A DNA stretch of 64,000 nucleotides from an uncultured Methylocystaceae bacterium (GTDB lineage: Bacteria > Pseudomonadota > Alphaproteobacteria > Rhizobiales > Beijerinckiaceae). Positions 11,447 through 20,600 of this stretch are shown here, piece by piece (position 1 is the stretch's first letter; every line of letters starts with the position of its first letter). The notes below the pieces were generated by a model. That model searched no databases. It was not told the DNA's origin and saw only the letters and a program-made list of their open reading frames with translations. The DNA lies in the NCBI GenBank assembly GCA_903870245.1, contig CAIQCB010000013.1, positions 1 to 64,000 of the forward strand, given 5' to 3'. The position numbers and the translations under genes were made by a program.

Positions 11447-12433
11447 ATGAGCACATATGAACGCATCCTGATCACGGGCGGCGGTGGGTTCGTTGGCGCA
11501 CATCTGACGCAGGCGTTGCGCCGGGCGTTTGTCGGCGCAAAAATTGTGGTCGTCGCGCGTCCGGACGAGCGCGTGCGCCTTTCGGATGTGGAGGTCGTGG
11601 TTTGCGATCTGACAGATGAATCGGCGGTCGAGGCAATGGTCGCCGATGTTGCGCCCGATCTCGTGATCCATCTGGCTGCACAAGCGTCTGTGGGCCTGGC
11701 GTCGAAGCTTGTCGCACAGACATGGCGCGTCAATGCGCTTGCTTCGTTTTTTCTCGGCGCCGCCGTCATCCGTCACGCTCCATCCGCCGTTATGTTTTTT
11801 GCATCTTCCGCTAATGTTTATGGCGCGAGTTTCCTTGACGGCGTTCTTTCAGAGGATGCGCCTCTGCAACCCCTCGATATTTACGCCCGTTCCAAGGTCG
11901 CCGCCGAGTATCTGCTCTCCGATCTGTTCAGGGCGGCGGGTCGTCTTGTGATCGTGCGTCCGGTGAATCATTCTGGACCGGGACAGCGCAGCAACGATTT
12001 TGTCTTGCCCTCCTTCGCCGCGCAGGTCGCCGACATCGAAGCAGGACGCGTCGAACCGCGTATGAAGGTTGGCGATCTTTCCCGAATTCGCGACTTTCTG
12101 GATGTTCGCGATGTCGTCGACGCTTACCTGCGACTCATTGTGATGGCGCGTGAATTGCCCGTAAATGTTTCGGTTTTCAATGTCTCTTCCGGCGCGGGTT
12201 ACGCCATAGGCGCGCTGCTCGAAGAGCTTCGGGCGCTGTCGCGCAAGGATTTCGACATTGAAGTCGATCCCGAACGCATGCGCCCTTCCGCTGTCGATAT
12301 CTCCAGAGTCATCTGCGACTCCTCCAGGCTCCGGTCGGCGACGGCCTGGGCGCCGGGTATTCCGATCCGGGAAACGATCCGGGCGTTGCTCGACGAACGA
12401 CGCGCGGAGATTGACGATGGACCTGCATCATGA
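11447..12433 (+). CDS. NAD-dependent epimerase/dehydratase, probable GDP-4-dehydro-6-deoxy-D-mannose reductase
   Basis: This 328-residue extended SDR protein has the NAD motif TGGGGFVGAHL, HLAAQASVG, SSANVYG, the YxxxK pair in YARSKVAAEYL, and RPVNHSGPGQRSNDFVLPSF. The last motif is typical of Rmd-type reductases that make GDP-D-rhamnose from the Gmd product. It lies 18 bases after gmd and overlaps the next gene by 4 bases (ATGA), so the three are co-transcribed. The exact sugar (D-rhamnose or 6-deoxy-D-talose) is inferred from neighbours, not proven. Confidence 0.8.
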   Translation: MSTYERILITGGGGFVGAHLTQALRRAFVGAKIVVVARPDERVRLSDVEVVVCDLTDESAVEAMVADVAPDLVIHLAAQASVGLASKLVAQTWRVNALASFFLGAAVIRHAPSAVMFFASSANVYGASFLDGVLSEDAPLQPLDIYARSKVAAEYLLSDLFRAAGRLVIVRPVNHSGPGQRSNDFVLPSFAAQVADIEAGRVEPRMKVGDLSRIRDFLDVRDVVDAYLRLIVMARELPVNVSVFNVSSGAGYAIGALLEELRALSRKDFDIEVDPERMRPSAVDISRVICDSSRLRSATAWAPGIPIRETIRALLDERRAEIDDGPAS

Positions 12434-13881
12434 GCGATGGCTCCTTGCAGAAGCATGACGATGATCAGGAGCGCATCCGGCTTCTCGAGTTCCAGCTCGA
12501 TTATCTTCGCGCCGAAATGCTTCATCTGACAAATGAGCGCTATCGGCTGATTTATTCCGTCTCCGGCCATATCTATCGTTTTTTGCGCCCGATCGAGTCG
12601 CGGCTGGCCGACATGCTGGCCGTGATCACGTTCTCCTTGCGCCTGCGCAAGGATAATGCGCCCACACAAACCGATCAGGCGCAGCCCCTGCCGGGCAGCA
12701 TGACCAATGCTTCCGTCGCAACGACTCTGCCGGCGCGGCGGTTGCTGATCGACGTCACCGGCACCGTCCAGCGTGACGCCGGCACGGGAATCCAGCGGGT
12801 GGTCAAGGAAATCGTGCGCGCCTTTTACGCTGACGACCTTAGCGATCTTCCCGCGGTCGCCGTGCGCTGCGAAAACGGAAGGCTCTTGGCGGCGAACGCC
12901 TTTGTCGCATCGCTCTCAGGCGAGGCGGCCACGAGTATGGAGGCCGATCCGGAAATCGAACTTGCGCCGGGCGACCGCTTTCTGATGTTGTCCGATAGCT
13001 GGAACGCATTTGAAATACTGGCGCCGGTCATCGCAGACATCCGGGCGAAAGGCGGCGAAATCGTCTCCTGCATTTTCGATCTGATACCGGAATTACATCC
13101 CTGGGTTTGTCACGAGGCGACGGTTCCGCGCTATCGCGCCTGGCTGCGTCGCGGACTGATTGAAAGCGATGGATTCATCGCCATTTCGCAAACGGTGGCG
13201 GATGAACTGGCGGATTATGTCGAGCAACACCGCCTCCCGCACAGACAGGGATTGAAAATCGGCTGGTTTCATTGCGGCGCGGATATTCCCGTCGCCGCGA
13301 CGCATACGCCTCGAGATCGAATTCGTGCGGCGGTTTCAGGCGCGGCGCCAGTCTTTCTCTGCGTCGGCACGATCGAACCCCGTAAGGGGCACCGCGTCGC
13401 GCTGGCCGCATTTGAAGGTCTCTGGCGAGAGGGGGTCCCGGCGCGTCTTGTGATCGTGGGACGGAGGGGATGGTTCGAGGAGGCGGTGGTCGCAACGATT
13501 ACGGGACATGCCGAATTCGGCCGACGCCTGTTCTGGCTCGACGATGTCGAAGACAGCGAACTGGCCTACCTGTATGAAAACGTCGCCGCGCTGGTCTTGC
13601 CGTCATTCGCCGAGGGCTTCGGATTGCCGATCGTCGAGGCGGCCCGTCATGGCCGCCCGGTGATTTGCAGCGATATTCCGGTGTTTCGTGAGGTGGGGCG
13701 CGATGGCGCCGTGTATTTCCGTGTCAACGACCCCGACGCCCTTGCCGCGGCTGTTCGGGAGCTTCTGGCTGGCCGGGGCGGGGTCGATCCGCAACGGGCG
13801 TTACAGGTCACCTGGCGCGCCGCAGCCCGGCGCATTACCGATGTGCTGATGCGGGAGGACTGGCGGCGTCGGCTCGCCTGA
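12430..13881 (+). CDS. glycosyltransferase, GT4 family
   Basis: The protein has 483 residues. The first ~75 contain a charged helical, possibly coiled-coil stretch (ERIRLLEFQLDYLRAEMLHL). The GT-B glycosyltransferase part begins near residue 100 (LLIDVTGTVQRDAGTGIQRV). C-terminal GT4 motifs are VGTIEPRKGH, LVIVGRRGW, the E-x7-E type motif FAEGFGLPIVEAARHG, and ICSDIPVFREV. It overlaps the reductase stop by ATGA. It probably transfers the sugar made by the two upstream genes (or mannose) to a surface polysaccharide; donor and acceptor are inferred. Confidence 0.88.
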   Translation: MSDGSLQKHDDDQERIRLLEFQLDYLRAEMLHLTNERYRLIYSVSGHIYRFLRPIESRLADMLAVITFSLRLRKDNAPTQTDQAQPLPGSMTNASVATTLPARRLLIDVTGTVQRDAGTGIQRVVKEIVRAFYADDLSDLPAVAVRCENGRLLAANAFVASLSGEAATSMEADPEIELAPGDRFLMLSDSWNAFEILAPVIADIRAKGGEIVSCIFDLIPELHPWVCHEATVPRYRAWLRRGLIESDGFIAISQTVADELADYVEQHRLPHRQGLKIGWFHCGADIPVAATHTPRDRIRAAVSGAAPVFLCVGTIEPRKGHRVALAAFEGLWREGVPARLVIVGRRGWFEEAVVATITGHAEFGRRLFWLDDVEDSELAYLYENVAALVLPSFAEGFGLPIVEAARHGRPVICSDIPVFREVGRDGAVYFRVNDPDALAAAVRELLAGRGGVDPQRALQVTWRAAARRITDVLMREDWRRRLA

Positions 13882-14032
13882 CCGGAACAATTCGCAGGAC
13901 CGAAATCCCGCCGGCCGCGCGAAAATGGCGGCGCCGGGCCAATTGCCGTGGTCGTGGCCCGCTCCATATTGGAGTTTAGTCGAGGCGTGTTCGGGCAAGG
14001 CTTCCGGGCAGGCGCGCAGAAAAGGGTGGCTT

Positions 14033-14563
14033 ATGTCGATCAATATTCCCGTGCTGGGTGAAGAGACGCCGAAAGTTCTCGGCAAGATGCTGAATCTGGA
14101 AGCTTCACAGCTTTCACTTCCGGAATCTAGCGACCAGATGAAGCTGTTTCTGGGGCTTTACGTCGTGTTTCAGGCGTTTGCACAGTCTTTCAGCCACTCG
14201 ATCCTTGGCAGCATCGCTTTTGGTCTGGGTAGCGCGATAATCTTATATGGCGCGACTTTCTATTTGCTGCGCTTTCTCAAGGAAGAGCACAAATTCGTAA
14301 AGACAATGACGGCGCTGGCCGCCATGGGCGCGCTCGCCGCCGCCGCCTACATCGTGCTCCACCTGATTGTCGGCGTCGCCTTGCCGCCGCCTTTGCCGAC
14401 TGAGCGTCTGGTGCGCTTCCTGCTCTTCCCGATCCTGATGTGGACAGCGTTTATGTACGCCTTCCTGTTCAGACACGTGTCGATGCGTTCGATTCCGGCG
14501 TTCTGCACAGCCGCTTTCTATGTTTTGGCCATTCAGGTTTTCCTGTCAGCCGTCGCGCGCTGA
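14033..14563 (+). CDS. hypothetical inner-membrane protein
   Basis: From the ATG at 14033 the protein has 176 residues with about four predicted transmembrane helices (near FLGLYVVFQAFAQ, IAFGLGSAIILYGATFYLL, MTALAAMGALAAAAYIVLHL and LLFPILMWTAFMYAFLF). No family was recognised. AGGGTGG lies just before the ATG; the track start at 13925 sits close behind the glycosyltransferase gene and gives an unlikely N-terminus. It may belong to the upstream sugar cassette, since no terminator separates them, and it is followed by a strong terminator. Confidence 0.65.
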   Translation: MSINIPVLGEETPKVLGKMLNLEASQLSLPESSDQMKLFLGLYVVFQAFAQSFSHSILGSIAFGLGSAIILYGATFYLLRFLKEEHKFVKTMTALAAMGALAAAAYIVLHLIVGVALPPPLPTERLVRFLLFPILMWTAFMYAFLFRHVSMRSIPAFCTAAFYVLAIQVFLSAVAR

Positions 14564-14588
14564 TCGCGCTATCAAAGTGCAAAATCGA

Positions 14589-14614
14589 ACCGGCCCGTGT
14601 GGCCGGTTTTTTTT
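14589..14614 (+). terminator. rho-independent terminator
   Basis: A perfect 7-bp stem ACCGGCC/GGCCGGT with loop CGTGT runs into eight T residues. It ends the gmd-to-membrane-protein transcript. Confidence 0.93.
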
Positions 14615-14727
14615 CGTCCGGCCCTTAATTGTCAAGATTAAGCTAATGTTAAGCATAATTGTCTAGCTTTCGTTTACTGTTCTACTGCTTCGGCGCCGTC
14701 CGGCCGGAGTCTGTCAGGAAGCAAACG

Positions 14728-15663
14728 ATGACTCGCAATTCCCTGTCGGCTTTATTCGGTCTGTGCCTCGCGTCTCTTGTTCAGGGCGCCGCTTTGTGGA
14801 GGACGCCGGCCGTCGCGGCGGATTTCAAACCCTATGCGCCGCCTGAGCCGCCACCGGTGGAGGAGCCGGTCGAATGGGGGTCCGGCTGGTATCTGCGCGG
14901 CGACATTGGCTGGCAGAATGTGCAGCTGCCCGCCGTGACCGGCGATTTCGGCACGATCAAGGGAATCGACAATATTGTCTCGGGCGGGCTGGGCGGCGGC
15001 TATCAGTTCAACGACTGGTTGCGCGCCGATCTGACCGTCGATCGCAGCGTTTTCCGGATGAACCGGGGGTTGGATACGGTCTGGTGCCCCTACGGGTCGG
15101 TTGGTCTTTTCAGACAAGACGCCGATGGAAACGAGACGCCCGCCGGCGTTTTCGCCAATCCGACCGAAACATGCACGCCAAGAGCCAAGGGCACGTTGAA
15201 CCGCACCAGTTTTCTGGTCAACGGCTATCTCGATCTTGGTCATTACTGGGGTTTCACCCCCTATGTCGGCGCCGGGCTGGGCGCAAGCTACAATCAGTCC
15301 TCTTCAAGCCTGATCTATTACCGGACCTCCGATGGCGCGCCGTGGGGTCCGGATCTAACGCTTCCACAAGGAAACGTCCCGCAATGGATCACGCTCAACG
15401 GCGCGCCCTGGCCGATCCAGCTGCCCTTCGGCCCCACGAACTGGAATCGGTATGCCGAGAAAAAATCCTGGGCCTTCGCCTGGAATCTGATGGCCGGCTT
15501 CACCTACAACCTTCAGGACAATCTCAAGCTCGACATCGGCTATCGATATCTCAACGCCGGAACCTATACGAGCCTGCCGGGATACTGGACGCAGCGGCCG
15601 CCGGTGACGGGCAACATCATCGCGCAGGAAGTGCGGGTGGGCCTGCGGGTCACCGCCTACTGA
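14728..15663 (+). CDS. outer-membrane beta-barrel protein
   Basis: The protein has 311 residues. A signal peptide (MTRNSLSALFGLCLASLVQG... cleaved near VAA-DFKPY) precedes a Pro-rich linker, then a barrel made of alternating hydrophobic/aromatic strands (GWYLRGDIGWQN, GGGLGGGYQFNDWLRADL, FLVNGYLDLGHYWGFTPYVGAGLG, LKLDIGYRYLNAG). The last strand ends VRVGLRVTAY with a C-terminal aromatic, as expected for BAM recognition. It resembles the Omp25/Omp31-like porin family of Rhizobiales. Start 14728 has CAGGAAGC upstream; the track start at 14659 precedes the RBS. Confidence 0.85.
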   Translation: MTRNSLSALFGLCLASLVQGAALWRTPAVAADFKPYAPPEPPPVEEPVEWGSGWYLRGDIGWQNVQLPAVTGDFGTIKGIDNIVSGGLGGGYQFNDWLRADLTVDRSVFRMNRGLDTVWCPYGSVGLFRQDADGNETPAGVFANPTETCTPRAKGTLNRTSFLVNGYLDLGHYWGFTPYVGAGLGASYNQSSSSLIYYRTSDGAPWGPDLTLPQGNVPQWITLNGAPWPIQLPFGPTNWNRYAEKKSWAFAWNLMAGFTYNLQDNLKLDIGYRYLNAGTYTSLPGYWTQRPPVTGNIIAQEVRVGLRVTAY

Positions 15664-15745
15664 GCTTGCGCCTCGCGCTTAATCACAAAGCGGCGTATAG
15701 CGCCCCGGAGCGCCGTATGGGCGGCGCCGGACGGATGCGGCCTGT

Positions 15746-16615
15746 ATGCCGGAATTGCCTGAAGTCGAAACGGTCAGGCGCGGATTGGCGCCGGCGCTCG
15801 AAGGCGCGACGATTGTCCGCGTCGAGGTGCGCCGCAAGGATTTGCGCCTGCCCTTTCCGCACGACTTCGCCCGTCGTCTGACGGGTCGTCGGATTACCGC
15901 GCTCGGACGACGCGCCAAATATCTTGTCGCCATGCTGGAGAACAACGAGGCGCTGGTCATGCATCTGGGCATGAGCGGCTCATTTCGAATCGATGGGACG
16001 ATCCCGGGCGCCTTTCATCGCGCGCGCGACAAAAACGCCGCGCATGACCACGTCGTGCTGCATCTCGATCACGGCGGTCGCGTCGTTTACAACGATCCGC
16101 GCCGTTTCGGCTTCATGCTGCTGCTGAACGCCGCAACGCTCGACGCCGACCGGCATTTTCGCAACCTGGGCGTTGAACCCTTCGACGCAGCGCTCGACGC
16201 CAATTATCTTGCCCGGGCCTTTGCCGGCCGCAAGGCGCCGGTGAAGGCTCTGCTGCTGGATCAGCGACTGATCGCCGGACTGGGAAATATATATGTCTGC
16301 GAGGCGCTGCATCGCGCGGGCGTTTCGCCGAAGCGAACCGGCGCCATGCTTGTGCGCGCCGATGGCGGGGCGACGGCGGCCCTCGCGCGCTTGCCGGCGG
16401 CGATCCGCGCTGTTCTGGAGGCGGCGCTCGCCGCCGGCGGTTCTTCCTTACGCGATCATCGGCAGGCGGATGGGTCGCTCGGCTATTTTCAGCACAGTTT
16501 TCGCGTTTACGACCGTGAAGGCGCCGCCTGTCCGACGCGAGCGTGCGCCGGAACCATTGAGCGGATCGTCCAATCGGGGCGTTCGTCTTTTTATTGTCCA
16601 CGCTGTCAGAAGTGA
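15746..16615 (+). CDS. mutM: formamidopyrimidine-DNA glycosylase
   Basis: MutM/Fpg removes oxidised purines such as 8-oxoguanine from DNA and cuts the abasic site. The 289 residues carry the catalytic N-terminus [14 protein letters not shown] (Pro2, Glu3), [17 protein letters not shown], the helix-two-turn-helix [21 protein letters not shown], and a C-terminal zinc finger C-x4-C-x16-C-x2-C (CPTRAC...YCPRC). The spacing of the first cysteine pair is the variant common in alphaproteobacteria. In many relatives mutM is next to ubiE/ubiB; here those lie 12 kb away. Confidence 0.96.
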   Translation: MPELPEVETVRRGLAPALEGATIVRVEVRRKDLRLPFPHDFARRLTGRRITALGRRAKYLVAMLENNEALVMHLGMSGSFRIDGTIPGAFHRARDKNAAHDHVVLHLDHGGRVVYNDPRRFGFMLLLNAATLDADRHFRNLGVEPFDAALDANYLARAFAGRKAPVKALLLDQRLIAGLGNIYVCEALHRAGVSPKRTGAMLVRADGGATAALARLPAAIRAVLEAALAAGGSSLRDHRQADGSLGYFQHSFRVYDREGAACPTRACAGTIERIVQSGRSSFYCPRCQK

Positions 16616-16655
16616 CCGCTTGCGGGAACATGCGCGCCGCGCGTAGAACCAAGAT

Positions 16656-17420
16656 ATGAATTCCGCATCCGCTTCCTGTCCGCCGGCGTTATCGGTTTGC
16701 GGGCTGGAAAAGTCCTATAATGGTCGGCGGATCGTCGGGCCGCTCGATTTCGCGTTGCCGCCAGGCTCCGTCACCGGTCTGCTGGGCGGCAACGGCGCCG
16801 GCAAGACCACGACCATCGGCATGATCATGGGCCTCATCGAGCCAAGCGGAGGCGAGATCCGCGTATTTGGCCATGATATGTCGCGGGCGCGTTATGAAGC
16901 CCTGGGACGGATGAATTTCGAAAGTCCCTACGTCGATCTGCCGCATCGACTCACTGTTCGGCAGAATTTGCGTATTTTTGGCCTGCTCTACGACGTCGCC
17001 GACCTTGAGGCGAAAATTGAGTCGCTGGCGGATGATCTGGCCTTGCGCGATTTTCTCGATCGACCGACAGGCCGGCTCTCGGCGGGGCAGAAAACTCGCG
17101 CCTCGATCGCCAAGGCCTTGCTCAATGATCCACAACTTCTGCTGCTCGACGAGCCCACCGCCTCGCTCGATCCCGATACGGCCGATTGGGTGCGTACCCG
17201 TCTGGAGACGCATTGTCGCACCCACAATTGCGCCATTCTGCTCGCCTCCCACAACATGGCCGAGGTCGAGAGGCTTTGCGATCGCGTGTTGATGCTGAAA
17301 CACGGCGTTATTGTCGATGACTCGCCGCCGGCGGCGCTCATTGCGCGTTACGGTCGCGCCACGCTGGAGGAAGTATTTCTCGATATTGCGCGCGGCGACG
17401 GCGGGGCGATCTTAACATGA
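16656..17420 (+). CDS. ABC transporter ATP-binding protein (ABC-2 type exporter)
   Basis: The 254 residues form one complete nucleotide-binding domain: Walker A GGNGAGKTTT, signature LSAGQKTR, Walker B LLLLDEPTA and switch His in LLASHNM. The LSAGQ signature and the C-terminal ATLEEVFLDIARG tail are typical of the drug/polysaccharide exporter subgroup (CcmA/NodI-like). It overlaps the next gene by ATGA, so the ATPase and permease are made together. Substrate is unknown. Confidence 0.9.
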   Translation: MNSASASCPPALSVCGLEKSYNGRRIVGPLDFALPPGSVTGLLGGNGAGKTTTIGMIMGLIEPSGGEIRVFGHDMSRARYEALGRMNFESPYVDLPHRLTVRQNLRIFGLLYDVADLEAKIESLADDLALRDFLDRPTGRLSAGQKTRASIAKALLNDPQLLLLDEPTASLDPDTADWVRTRLETHCRTHNCAILLASHNMAEVERLCDRVLMLKHGVIVDDSPPAALIARYGRATLEEVFLDIARGDGGAILT

Positions 17421-18235
17421 GCGCATCTTTCTCCCTGCAACGGGTCGGCGCGATGGTGTTGCGGTACAGTTACCTGCTCCGTTCCTCCCGGCTGCGTATT
17501 CTGGACATGATCTACTGGCCGGCGGTGCAGCTTTTGACCTGGGGATTTCTCCAGACCTACCTGATGCGCGCCGGCGCGCTTCAGGCGCCGGGCGGCGGCG
17601 CGCAAGCGGCGGGCACGCTGATCGGCGCCATTCTGTTGTGGGACATACTCTTGCGCGGCCAGCAGGGTTTCTGCTTCTCTTTCATCGAAGAAATGTGGTC
17701 GCGCAATCTGCCCAATATTCTGATGAGCCCGCTACGGCCCGCTGAGTTTATTCTCTCTCTCGTTTTGATGAGCCTGATCCGTCTAGCGCTGGGAGTCTTG
17801 CCGGTGACGATGCTGGCGATCGTTTTCTTCGGATTTAATCTCTGGTCGCTGGGGATCGCCTTTGGCGCTTTTTTTATTGTGCTGATGCTCTTCGCCTGGA
17901 GCATCGGCCTGCTGGTTTCCGGCGCCTTGTTGCGCCTTGGCGCCGGCGCCGAAAATCTGATCTGGTCCTTGATGTTTATCGTTCAACCGCTGGGCGCTGT
18001 TTATTACCCCGTTTCCACCTTGCCGGGATGGCTTCAGTCCGTGTCCTGGCTGTTGCCCCCGACCTATGTGTTCGAAGGGCTGCGCAGCGTGCTGATCAAT
18101 CATGAAATTCGTTGGGATTTCATGGCGAGGGGATTGGCGATCGATCTTGTTCTTTTTGCCGCCGCCGCTTCCGCCTTTGGGTTCTTTCTCAAGAGCGCGC
18201 GCCGCGCCGGCGTCCTGTTGCAGTCGGGCGAATGA
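17417..18235 (+). CDS. ABC-2 type transporter permease
   Basis: This 272-residue inner-membrane protein has about six transmembrane helices. It starts SLQRVGAMVLRYSYLLRSS followed by MIYWPAVQLLTWGFLQTY, the usual opening of NodJ/ABC-2 permeases, and has a conserved-looking PLGAVYYPVSTLPGWLQ loop near the C-terminal third. It starts within the stop of the ATPase gene and its own stop overlaps tlyA (ATGA), giving a tightly coupled run. It presumably exports a small molecule or lipid-linked compound; nothing fixes the substrate. Confidence 0.87.
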   Translation: MSASFSLQRVGAMVLRYSYLLRSSRLRILDMIYWPAVQLLTWGFLQTYLMRAGALQAPGGGAQAAGTLIGAILLWDILLRGQQGFCFSFIEEMWSRNLPNILMSPLRPAEFILSLVLMSLIRLALGVLPVTMLAIVFFGFNLWSLGIAFGAFFIVLMLFAWSIGLLVSGALLRLGAGAENLIWSLMFIVQPLGAVYYPVSTLPGWLQSVSWLLPPTYVFEGLRSVLINHEIRWDFMARGLAIDLVLFAAAASAFGFFLKSARRAGVLLQSGE

Positions 18236-18960
18236 TGAAAATGAAGCGCGCCGACATGGTCCTGCAGGAACGCGGATTCTTCGAGAGCCGCGCCAAAGCC
18301 CGCGCCGCCCTTGAGGCGGGGCTTGTGCGCATCAATGGCGCCCTTGTGACAAAGCCCGCGACGCCGGTCGACGGGGCGGCGCAAATTATCGCCTCAGCGC
18401 CGCATCCATGGGTGTCGCGAGGCGGAGTCAAGCTCGATCATGCGCTGTCGCATTTCGCCGTCGATCCGTCAGGCCGCTACTGTCTTGATGTCGGCGCCTC
18501 GACCGGCGGCTTCACCGACGTTCTGCTGGCCCGAAACGCACGGCATGTCGTTGCGGTCGATGTCGGGCGAGATCAATTGCATCAGAGGTTACGGGTCGAT
18601 CCGCGCGTAACCTCCCTTGAGGGCCAGGATATCCGCACGCTTGCGCCGGCGCGTCTGGCGGAGCTTCCGTCTCTTGTCGTCGTCGACGCCAGTTTTATTG
18701 CGCTCGCCTCGCTGCTTGCGCCGATTGCTTCACTGGCGGCCGGGGACGCAGAACTGGTCGGGCTGATCAAGCCGCAATTCGAAGCCGGACGCGGCGTGAC
18801 GAAAAAAGGCATTGTGCGCGACGAAAAAATTCATTCCGAAGTTTGCGCGCGGGTTGTTGACGCCCTGAGCGCGCTGGGCTGGCGCGTTTCGGATGTGATC
18901 GCCTCGCCGATTTCCGGCGGCGACGGCAATCGCGAATTTCTTGTTCACGCGGCGCGCTAA
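18232..18960 (+). CDS. tlyA: TlyA-family rRNA 2'-O-methyltransferase / hemolysin A-like
   Basis: The 242 residues combine an N-terminal S4 RNA-binding domain (RADMVLQERGFFESRAKARAALEAGLVRINGALV) and an FtsJ/RrmJ-type methyltransferase domain with SAM motif LDVGASTGGFTDVLL, then VVVDASFIAL and IKPQFEAG. Characterised TlyA proteins methylate cytidine 2'-OH in 16S and 23S rRNA. I set the start at the ATG overlapping the permease stop; ATGs at 18235 and 18241 are equally possible. The downstream methyltransferase gene overlaps its TAA, so two RNA-modifying enzymes are coupled. Confidence 0.88.
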   Translation: MMKMKRADMVLQERGFFESRAKARAALEAGLVRINGALVTKPATPVDGAAQIIASAPHPWVSRGGVKLDHALSHFAVDPSGRYCLDVGASTGGFTDVLLARNARHVVAVDVGRDQLHQRLRVDPRVTSLEGQDIRTLAPARLAELPSLVVVDASFIALASLLAPIASLAAGDAELVGLIKPQFEAGRGVTKKGIVRDEKIHSEVCARVVDALSALGWRVSDVIASPISGGDGNREFLVHAAR

Positions 18961-20222
18961 TGAAAAAATTATCGATTGAGCGTCTGGGTTCCCGGGGCGA
19001 AGGGATTGCGACATACGACGGCCAACGTCTCTATGTCCCCTATGCGCTCGCCGGCGAAACAGTCAATGCAGAGATCGAGGGCGATCATGCGCGGCTGGTC
19101 GAAATCATTGTCCCGTCGTCTGACCGCATCGCGCCGATGTGCCGCCACTTCGGAGAGTGCGGCGGCTGCGCTGTGCAAAATTTACAACACGACGCCTATG
19201 CCGCATGGAAACGCAGTCTCGTCGAAATCGCCTTGAGAAAGGCCGGTCTTGATGTTCCGGTTGCCCAACTGGCTGATGCGCATGGCGCAGGGCGCCGCCG
19301 AGTCACTTTTCACGCACGCTTCGCACAGGACGAGACGCGCGTCGGATTCATGGCGGCGCGGTCGCATCGTTTGATCGAGATCGACGCCTGTCCGCTGTTG
19401 ACGGCGGAATTGGCCCCTGCGCTCGCCGCCGCCCGCGTTCTCGCGGCTGCGCTCGCGAGCCGCGGAAAACCGCTCGATCTGGCCATGACAGCGACGCCGT
19501 CGGGGCTTGACGTCGATCTGCGCGGGGCTGGACCGTTGACGAATGCCGAGCACGCTGTCCTTGTCGACGCTGCGAGGACTCTCGATCTCGCCCGTTTGAC
19601 CAATCACGGTCGTCTTGTGATGCTTGGCCGCGCGCCCAGCGTCGATGTTGGCGGCGTGCGCACGCCGTTGCCGCCCGGCGCCTTTCTGCAGGCGACGCAA
19701 GCCGGCGAGGAGGCGCTGAGCCGTCACGTGCTGGCGGCAGCCAGTGGAACGAAAAATGTCGCCGATCTGTTTTGTGGCGTCGGCGCTTTCGCTCTGCCGC
19801 TGGCCCGGTTCGCCGCCGTTGCCGCCTATGACAGCAACGCTCCGGCGATTGCGGCTCTGCAGATGGCCGCGCATGGCGCAAGCGGCTTGCGTCCGGTGCG
19901 GGCGGAGTGTCGGGATCTGTATGAGCGACCGCTCTCGGCGCGGGAGCTTGCGCCCTTCGATGGCGTTGTTTTCGATCCCCCGCGCGCCGGCGCGCCGGCC
20001 CAGTCGGCGGAACTGGCGAAGTCTGTCGTTCCGCTTGTCATTGCAGTTTCTTGCAATGCACAAACTTTTTGCCGCGACGCCGCAATTTTGCGCGACGGGG
20101 GCTATCGGACAGAGGAAATCATCCCGATTGACCAGTTTCGCTTCTCTCCGCACCTTGAACTCCTCGCGGTGTTTCGCCGCAAGGGCGAGGGGAAAAACCG
20201 TCGGCGACGACTCTTGGGTTGA
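18960..20222 (+). CDS. TrmA/RlmD-like class I SAM-dependent RNA (uracil-5-)methyltransferase
   Basis: The 420 residues include an N-terminal TRAM domain (IERLGSRGEGIATYDGQRLYVPYALAGE), an iron-sulfur-type cysteine cluster (MCRHFGECGGCAVQ), SAM-binding DLFCGVGAFALPLA, DPPRAG, and the catalytic nucleophile loop VSCNAQTFCRD. RlmC/RlmD/TrmA enzymes make 5-methyluridine in rRNA or tRNA; the exact target cannot be told. Its ATG overlaps the tlyA stop (TAATG), so translation is coupled. Confidence 0.9.
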   Translation: MKKLSIERLGSRGEGIATYDGQRLYVPYALAGETVNAEIEGDHARLVEIIVPSSDRIAPMCRHFGECGGCAVQNLQHDAYAAWKRSLVEIALRKAGLDVPVAQLADAHGAGRRRVTFHARFAQDETRVGFMAARSHRLIEIDACPLLTAELAPALAAARVLAAALASRGKPLDLAMTATPSGLDVDLRGAGPLTNAEHAVLVDAARTLDLARLTNHGRLVMLGRAPSVDVGGVRTPLPPGAFLQATQAGEEALSRHVLAAASGTKNVADLFCGVGAFALPLARFAAVAAYDSNAPAIAALQMAAHGASGLRPVRAECRDLYERPLSARELAPFDGVVFDPPRAGAPAQSAELAKSVVPLVIAVSCNAQTFCRDAAILRDGGYRTEEIIPIDQFRFSPHLELLAVFRRKGEGKNRRRRLLG

Positions 20223-20334
20223 TTTTCAAGGCTATTCTGCCGCCGTTCGACCGGCCATCGACCAGCGGCTGTGCTGAAAATGCCGCACCGGCCGCCATAA
20301 AAGCGCGTTTTGAGCCGGTGTCGCGGAAAGCCGG

Positions 20335-20362
20335 TTGACGAATTCGAAAACAGGCATAGGAT
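20335..20362 (+). promoter_or_regulatory. candidate sigma70-type promoter for the small secreted peptide
   Basis: TTGACG (20335-20340), a 16-base spacer and TAGGAT (20357-20362) would start transcription near 20369, about 57 bases before the ATG at 20426. This is the best promoter match in the 203-base gap after the methyltransferase gene. Confidence 0.5.
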
Positions 20363-20425
20363 TTGCGATGTATCCGGCGTTATGAGAAATCGCTTTGGTT
20401 TCCGTAAACTGGAAGGAGATGTGTC

Positions 20426-20545
20426 ATGATGACTGCGCTGATAGCGGCAACATTGTGTAGTGTCATCCTCATGAGCGCCCCGGCGGCGGCGCGCTCTTAT
20501 GTCTACGCCCGGAAAAAAGACGTTCGTAAACGCCGTCCGCACTGA
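20426..20545 (+). CDS. small secreted or membrane peptide, 39 residues (not in ORF track)
   Basis: The reading frame starts at ATG 20426, preceded by a strong GGAAGGAG seven bases away and by a reasonable promoter. It begins MMTALIAATLCSVILM, with a hydrophobic core and an SAPAAA-R cleavage-like site, then a short mature tail of Tyr/Lys/Arg-rich residues ending RKRRPH. The predicted mature part of about 17 residues is strongly basic. It could be a small cationic exported peptide or a single-pass membrane peptide; no family was recognised. Confidence 0.6.
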   Translation: MMTALIAATLCSVILMSAPAAARSYVYARKKDVRKRRPH

Positions 20546-20600
20546 TGGGCGCCGGAGATAAAGGGCGCGTAAGCTGACCTTATCGTCTGAAAGTTTGGAC

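Noticed and set aside
14631-14700. Promoter for the outer-membrane barrel in the AT-rich stretch after the terminator
   Set aside because: TTGTCA/TTGTCT boxes are present but no -10 element at proper spacing is convincing enough to list.
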